Below are positions 36,901 through 48,215 of a stretch of DNA of 64,000 nt, piece by piece (the stretch's first letter is position 1; the number at the start of each line of letters is the position of its first letter). The translations under genes were made by a program, and so were the position numbers. This stretch comes from Antedon mediterranea (lineage: Eukaryota; Echinodermata; Crinoidea; Comatulida; Antedonidae). Location: assembly GCF_964355755.1 (NCBI RefSeq), contig NC_092677.1, forward strand, positions 16,772,101-16,836,100, read 5' to 3'. The notes below the pieces were generated by a model. That model was not told the origin of the DNA and ran no database searches. It saw only the letters and a list, made by a program, of their open reading frames with translations.

Positions 36901-38788
36901 TGTAACCTAAAAAACTTTAAATCGCAAGACGGAAGACTATCTTAAGCCGATTTTCCACTAGGCAAATTTGCACCACCTGCACATCACGTGTCTGTTGAGC
37001 TTCTCGATATACATAGGTGCTCATGAACGCGTCATGGCTCATTTCCTGAGCTCTAAATGGTCACGCAATTTTTTGCTTCGCAAAAAGTAATGAGTAAACA
37101 ATTCGAACAACCAATTTCGCTGAAACTAAAAACTTAAGGACGATGGAATACGCATGCGTATAAGCTGACGCTTCGATTCGGTTAGTAGTGGAAAATAGGC
37201 TTCAGTGCCTAATGCCTTCTCCCTACTGTAAATCATTATTATTTGTGGTAGACAAACGGTATCTATACAAGGTCGTAATTATTGAATGTTAGCTTCTATA
37301 TGTACTGTAATACTTACACACTTTAAAGAGCAAATCCCATGATTGTTTGTGTAGTGTATACGATTTAGTTTTCAACATCCTTTGGATAGAATAAGGCATC
37401 AACATAAGATCCGCAGATGTCGCCAATACCTTTTTAAAAGCATATAAGAACTCGTCGATTTCTTCATGAATCTTGTGTGATTTCTTGTCCAAAATACCAA
37501 GGCGTTTGTCGAAGAAAACTGTACAAGCAGCTGAAAATGAAAAATTATACATACAGTTAGAGGAAAAATGGCAAAATCAGCACTGTGTTCATGTTACAAG
37601 AGTAGTCAAAACAATATAGATTATCTGATAAAAATCCTAGAAAGTAGGACAAATTTTGCCATTTTTCCCTTGACTGCATAGTAAGTTTTTGTCTAAAACA
37701 ATCTCCTCTGTTTGTTAGTCCCTTCGTTTATTCATCAATTGTCTTTAACAACGACACGTCATTCTGCTTTCTAATCTGTGTGAACAGATTACAAGATGGT
37801 TCCATCTTGTAAGGCGCCTCTGTGTAATATACTGAATAAAAAAAAAAAAAAAAAAAAAAAAAAAACAGAAACTTGAAATTTGAAGGAAAAAAAACGTACA
37901 TTCAAATGCCCAACTAAACAACTCTTCTTCGAGGTATGGAACCTTGTCTTTATTTTGACCTTCTTTCTGGCGTAAAGTTTTTAGCCTCTTTACTATATCC
38001 GTCGATACACCATGCATAGAATTTAAAAAGAGAGATATTTCCTGTGGTCGTAGTAACCGTCTACTCATAGCAGATCGACTTTTTTGCCATTTTTCACCAT
38101 CCCTAGAAGCAAAAATAAACGATACGGTTTTATTGTTTGTTTAACCTACTACCATAAAGGTTAATTTAAATAGTGTAAAGGTGCATATTTAACCAACTTT
38201 ATAGTGATAATCTTGTGTATATGGTTAATTTTCCAGATCCAACTAGCAATATTACATTGTCTTAACAAGATTTTTAATTGTTCCTAATAAAGGCCAATAT
38301 ATGTATGATGGCTTATGTGAAAATGTTATTACAATAAAAATATATATATATAATAAATCGTATACTTACTCCAGCAATATACCAAGTGGTTTCTTGTGTT
38401 CTTTTCTATATTCAATCCAAGGACTAAATTGCATTCTCTCTGGATATTTATCTTCAGATCTACAAAATGTTTCTATAAGTTTGGGATCGCTTATTACAAT
38501 CATATCGAATATAAACATGCTATTTCTGTACATCTTACCGTACTTCTTTGCATTTTCAACACTCATTTCATGGCTTTTCATTACATTTCCCCGTAACAAC
38601 AGCGCTGTTGATATGATTTTGTTCATGACCAAAGGCGCTCCTCGTATCCCTACTCCGGGTAGGTCGTCTATAGATTTAAGCTTCTTGTTGTTAAGCTGAG
38701 GAGTCGTAGCTGTAGACGTGGCATATCGTAATGACATGTATTTCAATAATGAAAAGCGTCTATAACAATGGTTTACAATTCCTGCCAT
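33994..38788 (-). CDS. mitochondrial-clan cytochrome P450, copy E (complete)
   Basis: Exons on the minus strand: 38370-38788, 37900-38102, 37318-37530, 36680-36852, 36308-36474, 36034-36112, 34612-34771, 34332-34375 and 33994-34110. They sum to 1575 nt (524 residues). The start was set at MAGIVNHCYRR by alignment with copy C; an in-frame Met five codons upstream (38803) is possible. Motifs are GEKWQKSR in the C-helix, AAAVDTTSNS, QETQR, FKPERW, haem loop FGVGIRSCIG and RRLAEQE. Exon 9 ends with the 39-codon form shared with copy B. Exon 2 has diverged most, with VPYLEEELFSWAFEC in place of the usual VPDLEEELFRWSFEC. A poly(A)-tailed insertion sits only about 35 bp from the exon 2 donor. This is the most upstream member of the array in transcriptional order. 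Same family-level role as copy B; substrate unknown. Confidence 0.92.
34870..36000 (+). other. cytosine-poor intronic block with AATAAA-like end
   Basis: About 1.1 kb in intron 6 of copy E is visibly poor in C and rich in G, A and T on the plus strand, unlike its surroundings. It ends with TTCAAATAAAACGATG and an A-rich tail near 36000. Short frames carry no recognisable domain. A retroposed transcript or decayed LINE is possible. Confidence 0.4.
36943..37204. mobile_element. MITE-like element with AAGCC-TTTTCCACTA termini
   Basis: The left end AAGCCGATTTTCCACTAGGC is inverted at the right end (reverse complement AAGCCTATTTTCCACTA). A relative with the same end type is at 52628-52906. It lies in intron 3 of copy E. 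Confidence 0.65.
37740..37866 (+). mobile_element. short retroposed 3' end with poly(A) run
   Basis: A stretch ending TGTGTAATATACTGAATAAA leads straight into about 28 adenines (37838-37865). AATAAA plus a pure A tail indicates a reverse-transcribed insertion. It lies in intron 2 of copy E, close to the exon 2 donor at 37899. Confidence 0.55.
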
Positions 38789-39999
38789 TGCCTCAACATG
38801 CATGTATGGCTACTCGTTGGTTAGAAATTACAAATATAGCTATGTCAAAACACATAGACTAAAGACTATATTAGTATGCGTTTTGTACCGTAACAATGTC
38901 AACAAAGGCAATATATCTTAGAGTTTAAAGTTCAGCGGATAAATCAATGGTAATTGGACGTTGAACAATATCCTAGTAGTACAGTATAATAGAAATACAT
39001 TCATTACAATCAATTCAAGCTCAAATGAATAGGTAGCGCGCCATTTGGCTTATTGATTAGGCTTCCACATGTAGGCCTACCCCTTCCCGCGCGCGCAGCC
39101 CTCACACTTATGTAACAAAAAACTCGAATAAGACATGCATTTCAGTACCACTTTACTGGTAAATATTTTCTGACACGATATTTGTTGACCTACCAAAGCC
39201 AAATTAATATTAGAACACGATATTGAAAAAACGTCACTTATAACTACCGCACGTATTTTGTTCTCACTCTCAATTTGTCATTCTCTCGGTTGAACAGCTC
39301 GAGTACAGCATAATAATGTTGAAGGCAGACCGATTTTCTTTAAAAAAACACTATGTTGATAGATTTAGTTTGATAGTTTAGTTTATGATTATACTTTTGT
39401 TCTGACAGTAGTCCAGACTATACTTACGTTACATATGTTTCCTACTGACTGTTATTAATTGATAAAAAATCATTATTTCTGAAATAAACAACAATATTTC
39501 TTGTTTATAATAAAACTGGCTCAAATTGAACTACAGACTGAAACATAATACTTGTAACGATCAGTTAACTTGCAAAATAGAGTAGGGTACAATCTGATCA
39601 CCAATGTACATAATTCACTTTTATAGAGTATAGGAGATTTTGTTCAGTTGAATTCAACAACTTGAGAACTTTTACCAATTATACAATCAACAAGCGGTGA
39701 TGACCCAATACCACAATCAATAAGTTTTGCAAAAGGAGTTCGTGATCAATAAACAGTGCCAAATGCTTCTTCCACTGAAAATGGTTGTTAATTATAGTTT
39801 TTCTTCTTAGCCAGACTGTTTATGTCAATGTATTGGCATTTGTCACTGTTTTTCTCCTCAAACACATTTTTTCCATAACAGATTGTAACTAGCACCATCA
39901 AATTTCACTTAAATTAAAGAAAATAACTGCAGTTGTTCTTTCATTTAAGTTATTGATGTATGTATAATTCCACACATTGTTGAAATGATTACTTTTTTT
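38789..39999. other. intergenic between GPCR 1 and P450 copy E
   Basis: Contains the upstream flank of copy E and the downstream flank of the GPCR; no coding frame or structured repeat recognised. Confidence 0.5.
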
Positions 40000-41034
40000 C
40001 TAAAGCCAGATTGAGGATGTCGATACGTTGGCTCCTAAATTGTGATTGTCACGTGGCTTAGTTTTTTTCATGAAACATAAGCACATTTTATTAGCTATAA
40101 CGTGCATTGTTTTAATAAATTCATTTCTCATTTCTTCACTTCTTCCCGCGTAAATTACCGGGTTCATCATGGAATTTGCGATTCCTAAGAAGTCACAAAA
40201 CCAAGGGTACCATCCCAGCCAAGAGTACCCAGCATCGATGTATCCTTGAACGATGCTTTTAAAACTACTTGGTAAGAAACACAAAGTATAAACCAACAGA
40301 ACAATGGCCGTGGTTTTGGTTACTTTCATTTCTCGCTTGTTAACTTTTTTCCCATGCCGTGTTGCCGTTTCTGATGCCTTTTTTGATGCAACAGAAAAGA
40401 TGTACGCATATAGAATGAACAGACATGGTATTGTGCAGATCACGAGTGGGTTTGTGAAGTAATAATATATGGGTGCGCCATACGTATTATAATAAGTTGA
40501 ACCTTCGCAGTCGTACTCAAAAGTGATATTCGGTTTTTCTACGAACAGTTCAGATACTGCAGCTGCAAGATATGAAATACTTCCGACAAAAGTACCTAGT
40601 ATATTTGCATAAATACCAACTTGAATTGCTCGTGTAGGTGACATCCATACATGGTATCGGAGAGGATATTTGATTGCAAAAAAACGATCAAGTGTAATCA
40701 CGATTAGGAATAGTGCAGATAGATGTATTAAAATAATGCATGGTGCAAAATACCAGATTGCACAATTAACCGAATAAACAAACTGTCTACGTAGAAGATA
40801 ACCAACTATACATAGAGGAACTCCAATTAGACCATTTAAAAAGTCGGTTACTGCTAAATACAATATAAAAATCTTGTTGGGGATTTCTAAGAACTTCGGA
40901 TTTCTGTAAACGCTGATAATAACGATACAATTTCCACAAATTATCAATATCATCAATGGCATAAAAAAAGAGAAAACAAAAATAATAAATTCAATAGAAA
41001 CGTTCTCCTGTACCAAGAGGTCGACCGTTGCCAT
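40000..41034 (-). CDS. rhodopsin-class (class A) orphan GPCR 1, single exon
   Basis: 344-residue seven-transmembrane receptor of the plasma membrane, expected to couple ligand binding to G proteins. Class A landmarks are TM1 GN (34-35), TM2 LAVTD with Asp64, the Cys91 and ECL2 Cys (EYDCEG) disulphide pair, DRF at 116-118 in place of DRY, TM6 CFLPSSF, and TM7 NSMMNPVIY. There are possible N-glycosylation sites at Asn11 (NVS) and in ECL2 (NITF). The intracellular loop 3 is short and basic (KKVNKREMKVTK). The start is placed at MATVDL because the neighbouring paralogue starts with the same six residues; an upstream Met at 41094 would add 20 residues. No intron interrupts the frame. The subfamily and ligand are not identifiable by eye; an amine- or melatonin-like assignment would be guesswork. 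Confidence 0.92.
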   Translation of the reverse strand: MATVDLLVQENVSIEFIIFVFSFFMPLMILIICGNCIVIISVYRNPKFLEIPNKIFILYLAVTDFLNGLIGVPLCIVGYLLRRQFVYSVNCAIWYFAPCIILIHLSALFLIVITLDRFFAIKYPLRYHVWMSPTRAIQVGIYANILGTFVGSISYLAAAVSELFVEKPNITFEYDCEGSTYYNTYGAPIYYYFTNPLVICTIPCLFILYAYIFSVASKKASETATRHGKKVNKREMKVTKTTAIVLLVYTLCFLPSSFKSIVQGYIDAGYSWLGWYPWFCDFLGIANSMMNPVIYAGRSEEMRNEFIKTMHVIANKMCLCFMKKTKPRDNHNLGANVSTSSIWL

Positions 41035-42372
41035 TGTTAATACTTTTTTTAGAAATACTGTTTCTAATTTCTCATGAGTCGCATCCAAGTTCAACAGTAT
41101 TAAGTAAGTAAGTAATTCAGTATTAACAACTCGGATAGATTATACTAAATATTAAAGTTCCGTATTCAACTGGTAAATTTCAGCAAATTTGGTCGGTATT
41201 CTCAAAGTCCATTGCATTCAATACTGTATTGTTAAAAGTATGGGGTTATAGTCCCACGAATTAGTCAATCTTCCAGTTAACGGATTACACGAGCCGTCGA
41301 TTGTAAAACTCAGATATGATTCGGATCGCCTTAACACGGTCTATGTAGGCCTACAGTGTGTTACAACGAAGCTTCTATTTCAACACGTCATACGCTAATG
41401 TGACGACTTTTTACAAGTAGAGTTCAATTGCAAGCTGTTATCTTTATTGATACATGTTACGTGTCACTGTCACTGTATATAGGCCTACACGTAATTTATT
41501 TTATTTTTTATTAGGATTAACGGGGTGGGTTGAGTGTGCAATTTTAGGTACATCATTTGCTTTGTGCTGGCCTCTCATATTGGTTAAACCTATCATGGTC
41601 TAGTTTGTTATGAGGATTAAATGAATAATAGTGTGTCATAATAGATGAAGTACCATATTTATTCAAAAGATTGATGAAATAACAAAAATAGTGGTCTATG
41701 ATTGGTCGTCTACGTGTATCATTATCGATAAAAAAATATTGGTTATATAATAATTCATATTTTATTTATTTCCTAACATAATTTAGTTCACTTTTAGAAA
41801 TTGATGTACAGAAAATTATCGGAATTAATATGAAAAGTAATAAGTTGATAAGTTTATTTTCTTATAATGTATCCCACGGGTAAATTATCAAATTATATTA
41901 CGAAGCATAATTCCCATTCAAGGTTTTTAATTCAACATTATATATCACAATATACATAGACTGTTACAATGTTTCAATAGTCCACGATTGGTCGACAGCT
42001 TTTCCAAATTACAATTACGGAACAACGTTCTCCAATAATTTCTTTATAACTACGTTTAGTGTCCACCACAATATCCACTCAATTATAACTTGGTCTATTT
42101 CCACAATCGCAGTGGGTTCTTCGCCGTTTTCCACAAACGCAACGAGCTTTTCGTCGTTTACCACAATCATTTTTTTCAGTTTTTTAAACGGCGATCTTTA
42201 ACAATAATTTATTTTGTATTGAACTTTTACAATAGTAAACGTATTTTAGTAAGTGTTTTCTCTTTCTGGTATTTTTTTTTTTAAATAACGAAACTGGTCC
42301 AGAATGAATTTTTAACTAAAAATGTTGATATCGAACCAAAAATACTTCAACCGAATACAAACGGTGATGCAG
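41035..42372. other. spacer between the two GPCR genes
   Basis: About 1.3 kb, AT-rich, no frame with domain content. It should contain the promoter of GPCR 1 and the 3' end of GPCR 2. Confidence 0.5.
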
Positions 42373-43395
42373 TTATGTAATTATTGACGTCGGTTTTACA
42401 GATATTGTTTTTACTTTGGTTCTGTTTCCATGTATTTTAAAGAATACCTTGTGGGTAATAAAATGCATCGTTTCTTTAAATTCTTGTCGCATCAACTTAC
42501 TTCTACCGGCATAGATAAAGGGATTCACCATAGAATTCGCAACACTCATATAATCTGAAAACCAGGGGTACCAAACAAGCCAAGTGTACCCGTTGTCGAT
42601 GTAACTCTGTACAAACGCTTTAAGTGCCGTTGGTGCTATACAAAGCGTGTACACCACAAGAATTGTAGCGGTTGTCTTGGTGACTTTCATCTCCCGGGTG
42701 ATCACCTTGGTTCCGGTACGCGTGGCTGCTACCTTAGCTTGGTTCGATGCTATTAAAAATACATACACATAAACTATGAACATTGTTGGTATTGTTAATC
42801 CAGCTAATGGGTTAATCACATAAACGTAAGTTGGTGCCCCGTAATATTCATACATGGGTGATTGTCCACAGTCGTATTCGTATGTTATATTTGGCGGCGG
42901 CACAAATATACTAGCTACACCCGTCACAATGAAAGATAAACTTCCAATAATCGTACCGAACACATTTAGAAATACACAAATTCTAAATGCCACTTCAGGA
43001 GACATCCAAGTACAGTATCTAAACGGAAATTTTATTGCTAAAAAGCGATCAAATGTAATTAGAACTAAATTGAGTACAGATACTTGAACGAATACAATAC
43101 ATGGCGCAAAATACCAAATACCGCAATTGATCCGGTAAAGAAACTGTCTCCGAATTAAGAATCCAACAATAGCCACTGGCAGTCCAATAAAACCAGTTAG
43201 AAAGTCAAAAAGTGCTAAAGATGATATAAAAATGTTACTCGCAGTGTTTGATAATCTATGTTTTCGGTAAATGGTAATAAGGATCACTAAGTTTCCAAAT
43301 GACGTAATAAGAATCATAGGTACAGTTAAGCAGATGACAAAGACACACAATCCAAGTGATATATCGCTTTGTATTGATAGATCAACAGTGGCCAT
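42373..43395 (-). CDS. rhodopsin-class (class A) orphan GPCR 2, single exon
   Basis: 340-residue paralogue of GPCR 1, colinear without gaps over the first 120 residues and sharing the MATVDL start, the RRQF..NC(A/G)IWYFAPCI segment, the DRF triplet at 116-118, the WMSP loop, EYDC in ECL2, GAP-Y before TM5, REMKVTKTTA before TM6, and a Y-WL-WYPWF stretch before TM7. TM1 GN is at 34-35 and the TM7 motif is NSMVNPFIYAG. ECL2 has NITYEYDC, a possible N-glycosylation site. The C-tail differs from GPCR 1, and I see no obvious palmitoylation cysteine. Tandem orientation and similarity indicate local duplication. Ligand unknown. Confidence 0.92.
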   Translation of the reverse strand: MATVDLSIQSDISLGLCVFVICLTVPMILITSFGNLVILITIYRKHRLSNTASNIFISSLALFDFLTGFIGLPVAIVGFLIRRQFLYRINCGIWYFAPCIVFVQVSVLNLVLITFDRFLAIKFPFRYCTWMSPEVAFRICVFLNVFGTIIGSLSFIVTGVASIFVPPPNITYEYDCGQSPMYEYYGAPTYVYVINPLAGLTIPTMFIVYVYVFLIASNQAKVAATRTGTKVITREMKVTKTTATILVVYTLCIAPTALKAFVQSYIDNGYTWLVWYPWFSDYMSVANSMVNPFIYAGRSKLMRQEFKETMHFITHKVFFKIHGNRTKVKTISVKPTSIIT

Positions 43396-44300
43396 AGTAT
43401 GTACCAGATACAGTTTACGTTATGCTCTTTTCTTTATCGGAACCAGTCAATCAGTCGGTTTAAATTTGTTCTGAGTTCACACGTGTGTGGTACATTTACA
43501 ACGTCATCGTATATATTCCTCTAAAACCAAAAAATCGGAGTTTTATCTGAGGTAGATCGGAGTTAACGACATGAATAAGTTTAACCCAATTTAATTCGAT
43601 GTATACTACAACTTTTTTTCCAAGTATAGAGTTTTGTTACAAAAGCCTTTCTTTATCAGAGTTTTAACGGAGTTAATGACAAGCGAGTCAACTGATCATA
43701 ATAAACACTTTCGTCAGATGTAACTCTGATATAGTTCGTATCAGCTTAAATCCGTGCGTGTGACCACAGGACGCCGTTTGCCACAACAAGATTACATGTA
43801 CGTCACAAGAACGAACTAATCATCCCAACGCAATCTTCATCCACACACAAACTACCAACTGTAGCCTATAAATCAGTGCCGACAATCTTTAACCACTGAA
43901 TGTGCAGGTATACATATTGTATTGGTTAATTATTCTTAGCAAAACCATATTGATTTTTTCTTTTTGCTAATTTATTCATCCTAGACATTTTAATAATTAT
44001 ATTGGTTAATGGTTAGTTTATTGTCGCAGCCTCACAGAACAATAATTATTGTCATTTTATAGTTCTCAATTTAATATACATTGATTGATGGACGATTTTC
44101 ATTCAACTATTCATCTTGTAATTGAGTGAACTGAAATATCACCCGGTGGAAATACTAAAGAAGTACTATAGTTTAATTACAGTATGTGTATCATTCAAAA
44201 TTAGTTAGTATTACACCGAACAGGCATGTGCAGAACCATCTACAATAACATGAAATGAAATAAAATAAATTGCAATACGGTGGATATAGATGCGCCCGCT
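43396..44300. other. upstream flank of GPCR 2, nothing recognised
   Basis: No coding frame, tRNA or repeat termini seen before the tandem array begins. Confidence 0.45.
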
Positions 44301-46060
44301 ATGGCTGTATAGCTATTTACCCGGGTAAAAGTTGGTTCCTAACCCGAAACGTTAGCGATAAACGAGTTACAACAAACTAAGTTACCTGGTTAAACCCAAA
44401 TATTGGCCTGATTATGGCTGTATAGCTATTTACCCGAGTAAAAGTTTGTTCCTAACCAGAAACGTTAGCGATAAACGCGTTACAACAAACTAAGTTACCT
44501 GGTTAAAGCCCTAACATTGACCTGATTATGGCTGTATAGCTATTTACCCGGGTAAAAGTTGGTTCATACAAACAAACGTTAGCGATAAACCAGTTACAAC
44601 AAACTAAGTTACCTAGTTTGATAAAATTAGCCATAAGATTCTGTTAAGTAAATTACATAATTTTGGTATCTGTGATCCAATGCTGGACTGGTTTAAATCC
44701 TACCTATCCTGTAGATCTCAAAGAGTTACATTTAGGGGCTCCACTTCCGAGAATATATTGGTAAAATCCGGGGTTCCTCAGGGATCAGTGATTGGGCCAA
44801 TCCTCTTTAATCTCTTTGTATCCGATCTCCCCTCCTGCATTGAATCACAGATACAACAATATGCTGATGATACTCTCATATACAGAGCCATCAGAAACAA
44901 AAACAAAGATAAAGATAACCATAATGATAATGATGAAATGATCTTGCAGTTGGATCTTCATGCTATTAACAACTGGTGTGTGACGAACAAAATGCTACTA
45001 AATACTGACAAATGTTTTGTGATGCACATAACTAGATCTAACAGTCGCCTTGAACAAGCATGTGATTATTTTATTGGAGATGATAGATTGCCCGTTACAA
45101 ATTCCATTAGATATCTTGGAATTCACCTGAATCGCAAACTCACTTGGGCTGATCATGTCCAAATCTAATCGCATGTTTGGTTTTGTGAGACGCATTGTCA
45201 AATGTCGTGATAAAGCTATTATATTACGACTATATATATCGTTAGTTAGACCATATATTGATTACGGTTTACCTGCCTGGATCCCCTTTCTTAAAAAAGA
45301 CATCGCTGCTCTTGAAGCTGTCCAAAGGAGGGTCACCCGTACCAAGATCAGCATGTCTCTCTTACCCTGAACGTTTGAAACGCCTTAATCTGATGTCCAT
45401 TAACAATCGTATTAGGTATTTATGTATTAATTTTGTTACCAAATGTATGTACAAATTATATGATGTTAAAGTTTTTAAATATTTATCTATTAATTGCAGA
45501 CATGTTAATAACCTTAAGTTGCGCAATAATTTTATAGCCCGGACTGATTTTTTTCATAACTCTGTCTTTAATTTTTTTGTTAGACATTTTAGAGATCTGC
45601 CTGCGGATCTCTGCGACCAACTTTTAATTAATATAAACTGTTTTAAGCATAGCCTTAAGAAATATTTTAATAATCCGTTTTAATCTGAACATATGTATAT
45701 TTTAAAGATATTTTCTTAATTCTATCTTTTTAAATTAACAATTTTTATAAAAACCCATTGCTTAATTTTATAGTTTTATCTCAATTTTAATAGAATCCAT
45801 GTATTATTCATTTTATATAAGTATTTCGATGTGGAGAGCCTCTCGACGGTTATTTTTTATTTATAACTTTTAGGTTATCCGGCCTCATTGACTTACTTTT
45901 GTATTGTTTTTTTTTTTGTACTGTTCTGTATATTGGCGAAATAAATGATGATAGTTAAAGCCCCAATATTGGCCTGATTATGGCTGTATAGCTATTAACC
46001 CGGGTAAAAGTTGGTTCATACAAGCAAACGTTAGCAATAACCGAATCACAACAAAACCAA
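44301..46060. repeat. about 114-bp tandem repeat array, interrupted by a LINE
   Basis: Units start with ATGGCTGTATAGCTATT at 44301, 44414, 44528 and 45980. They share the palindrome TTTACCCGGGTAAA (one unit has GAG), a GTTAGCGATAAAC block and AACTAAGTTACCTGGTTAAA. The third unit is split by the LINE: 44528-44618 plus 45957-45979 equals 114 bp, the length of its neighbour. Confidence 0.9.
44619..45956 (+). mobile_element. 5'-truncated CR1-like LINE with broken reverse transcriptase
   Basis: The reading frame starts inside the RT domain at FDKISHKILLSKLHNFGI (from 44617), then VTFRGSTSENILVKSGVPQGS, the catalytic motif YADDTLIY, and YLGIHLNRKLTW. A frameshift near 45160 moves it to the next frame (IDYGLPAWIP, AVQRRVTR), and another near 45350 leads to YPERLKRLNLMSINNR and a final FKHSLKKYFNNPF ending at 45683. 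A 3' UTR with a T-run follows, and an AAATAAATGATGATAG tail. The 5-bp word TAGTT flanks both sides (44614-44618 and 45952-45956). The element is dead: no ORF1, no endonuclease, two frameshifts. Confidence 0.88.
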
Positions 46061-46844
46061 GTTACCGAAGGAAAGTATTTATCTTAATTATTATTCACAA
46101 AAAAATGCAATTACATCAAACTACGATCATGTTTATTAACAAAGCCTTGTAAACTTATGTGTGACTTTTAATCAACCAATTCAAAATTTTACCATTTTGA
46201 TTAAAAACAGGTTTATGCATTTCTTAATGTAAAGTTTGTTGTCATGGTAAAAACGCAGTGACGTCAATAATGAGTGGTTGTCATTGAGGCAATGTAATCT
46301 AATAATAATTTGGTTGTAAAATCATTATAAAATATCTTATTAGGACTTCTCGATTTGGGTAGTAATCGACTGGTACACGTCCACTGATATATGCATGTTT
46401 CCAGTAAGTGGACATTGATCATGACGAGATTATTCTCTCCATGTAATGATTTTGATAAATTGTTCGTCACTCATGCCAGAGAACGAACGGCAAAATACCA
46501 CTGAACAAGTTCTCAAATTTGACAGCCGACGTGCCAGTCGACTTGTGCATCTGCATATAAATAAAAATGACGTCATAGGGTATTATCGACAGTGGTGGAC
46601 ATGCAAATTAAAAAGTGCCTATTACTTGCGGTGCGTTTATGTCGTGTCAAATTGGGAACCAATGCAATAATCACGGTCTGCGAAAGGACAATCACCGCAC
46701 TCTTTATATACCACGCGGTACTGAAATGATTTACATTAAATAATCCACATTTATTAATGATGATTCAATAAACAAAAACATTTTAACTGAAAAATGTTTA
46801 ATAATTATTTAATATCAGACGTGAATATGCGACATCACACCTAC

Positions 46845-46993
46845 CTCGTACGCAACGCAAGGACGTAACCGCAAGTAAGTTGACCAATCACGACGCGATT
46901 AATCATCCGAAATGTCGCTTGTGAATAGTCAACCCGCTTGCGTTATGGCTACGTCATTGCGTTGCGTCCTAAGTTGGAACCACAAAGCTTAAG
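46845..46993. mobile_element. foldback MITE copy
   Basis: The left arm CGCAACGCAAGGACGTAACC is mirrored on the right by GTCATTGCGTTGCGTCC; the right end AAGTTGGAACCACAAAGCTT resembles the AACCAAGCTT end of the 4129-4314 element. Confidence 0.65.
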
Positions 46994-48110
46994 AACAATG
47001 TCGACTATAAGAAGTAGAAAAAAAAACAAACTAAATATGTTTACCTCACCATGCAAAATACACACCAATCACATGCTAAAACATTGCGTTATACACATAA
47101 CGTTATAATTCCGTTAAATTACTATCGTACCAGAATACTACTATCCGAGATTTTACCATTTTAATGATTCACTAAATAATAACGTATATTTTATATAATA
47201 TACAAGATAAGTTACGTAGAGATAAACGTTATACAGACGTACAATTTACGTTTACTTATACACTCATACGTCGTACTTATAATTCACTTTACACGAAACA
47301 AACATGTACACACATTTTATGTATCACAATTATGACGTTAAAACGTAACGCAACCTGTACAAATAATTGAATTACGTCTGTGCTCTATATGAAGCCGTAT
47401 ACAAATTGGCCTAGGCCTACATAAAAAAAATGACAAAATCTGGCATGCATTTGTGTAGCTTCGCTCGTCTTTGATGTACTAACCTAGGCCTAGAAGTTAT
47501 TAAACCATACCACACTCCATCATGTAAATAAGATGCAGTCTTAGCAGACGAATTTGTCGAACGTAACACAGGAATCATAAATATATTACAATTTCAACCT
47601 TTACCCAATTACAACACGTCTGTTTTATTTAACCTACACGATCGATCAATATAGATATTATTATCTATGATGTATAACAGATCGATTGATTATTCGATAA
47701 CCAATACATTAAAAATCTAATTACTATTGACAAAGCATCCAAATTCATTTAAAAAGAAACCTTAATAAAAGCAAATCCCAGATTATAATATTGGAAAACC
47801 GTAAATACCATTACAATGTCAATTTACCGGAAGCACACGAACACTGTAAAGATAAAACAAATTTAAATTGCATTGATCGTTATATAGAAAAGTACATTCT
47901 GTCACATGACACGGTTACAATTAATTAACACAGTCCTTTTTACTAACATAACTCTGATAATCATACTAATGGATGAGTTTAGTCTTTCACAGTCAGTTGC
48001 TTTATGAAGATTTGCGCAACATTTAAAAAACAGACCACCATTACGAATTGTATCAAACTCTACATACAACCAATAACGTCATTCTGAAGTGACATTGGTA
48101 AAATGATTCA

Positions 48111-48215
48111 ACGCAGACGTAGGGGAAAAGCAACACTTCTACCAATCACAAGTGTTGTGATCCTTCGTTTGTGATTGGTCAAATTACTTGTGTTATAGGC
48201 CGGTGCCTAAATCAT
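48111..48215. mobile_element. degenerate foldback MITE copy
   Basis: An ACCAATCACAAGTGTTGTG arm faces an inverted TTTGTGATTGGTCAAATTAC arm; the layout is like the centre of the 4129 element, but the ends are eroded. Confidence 0.45.
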
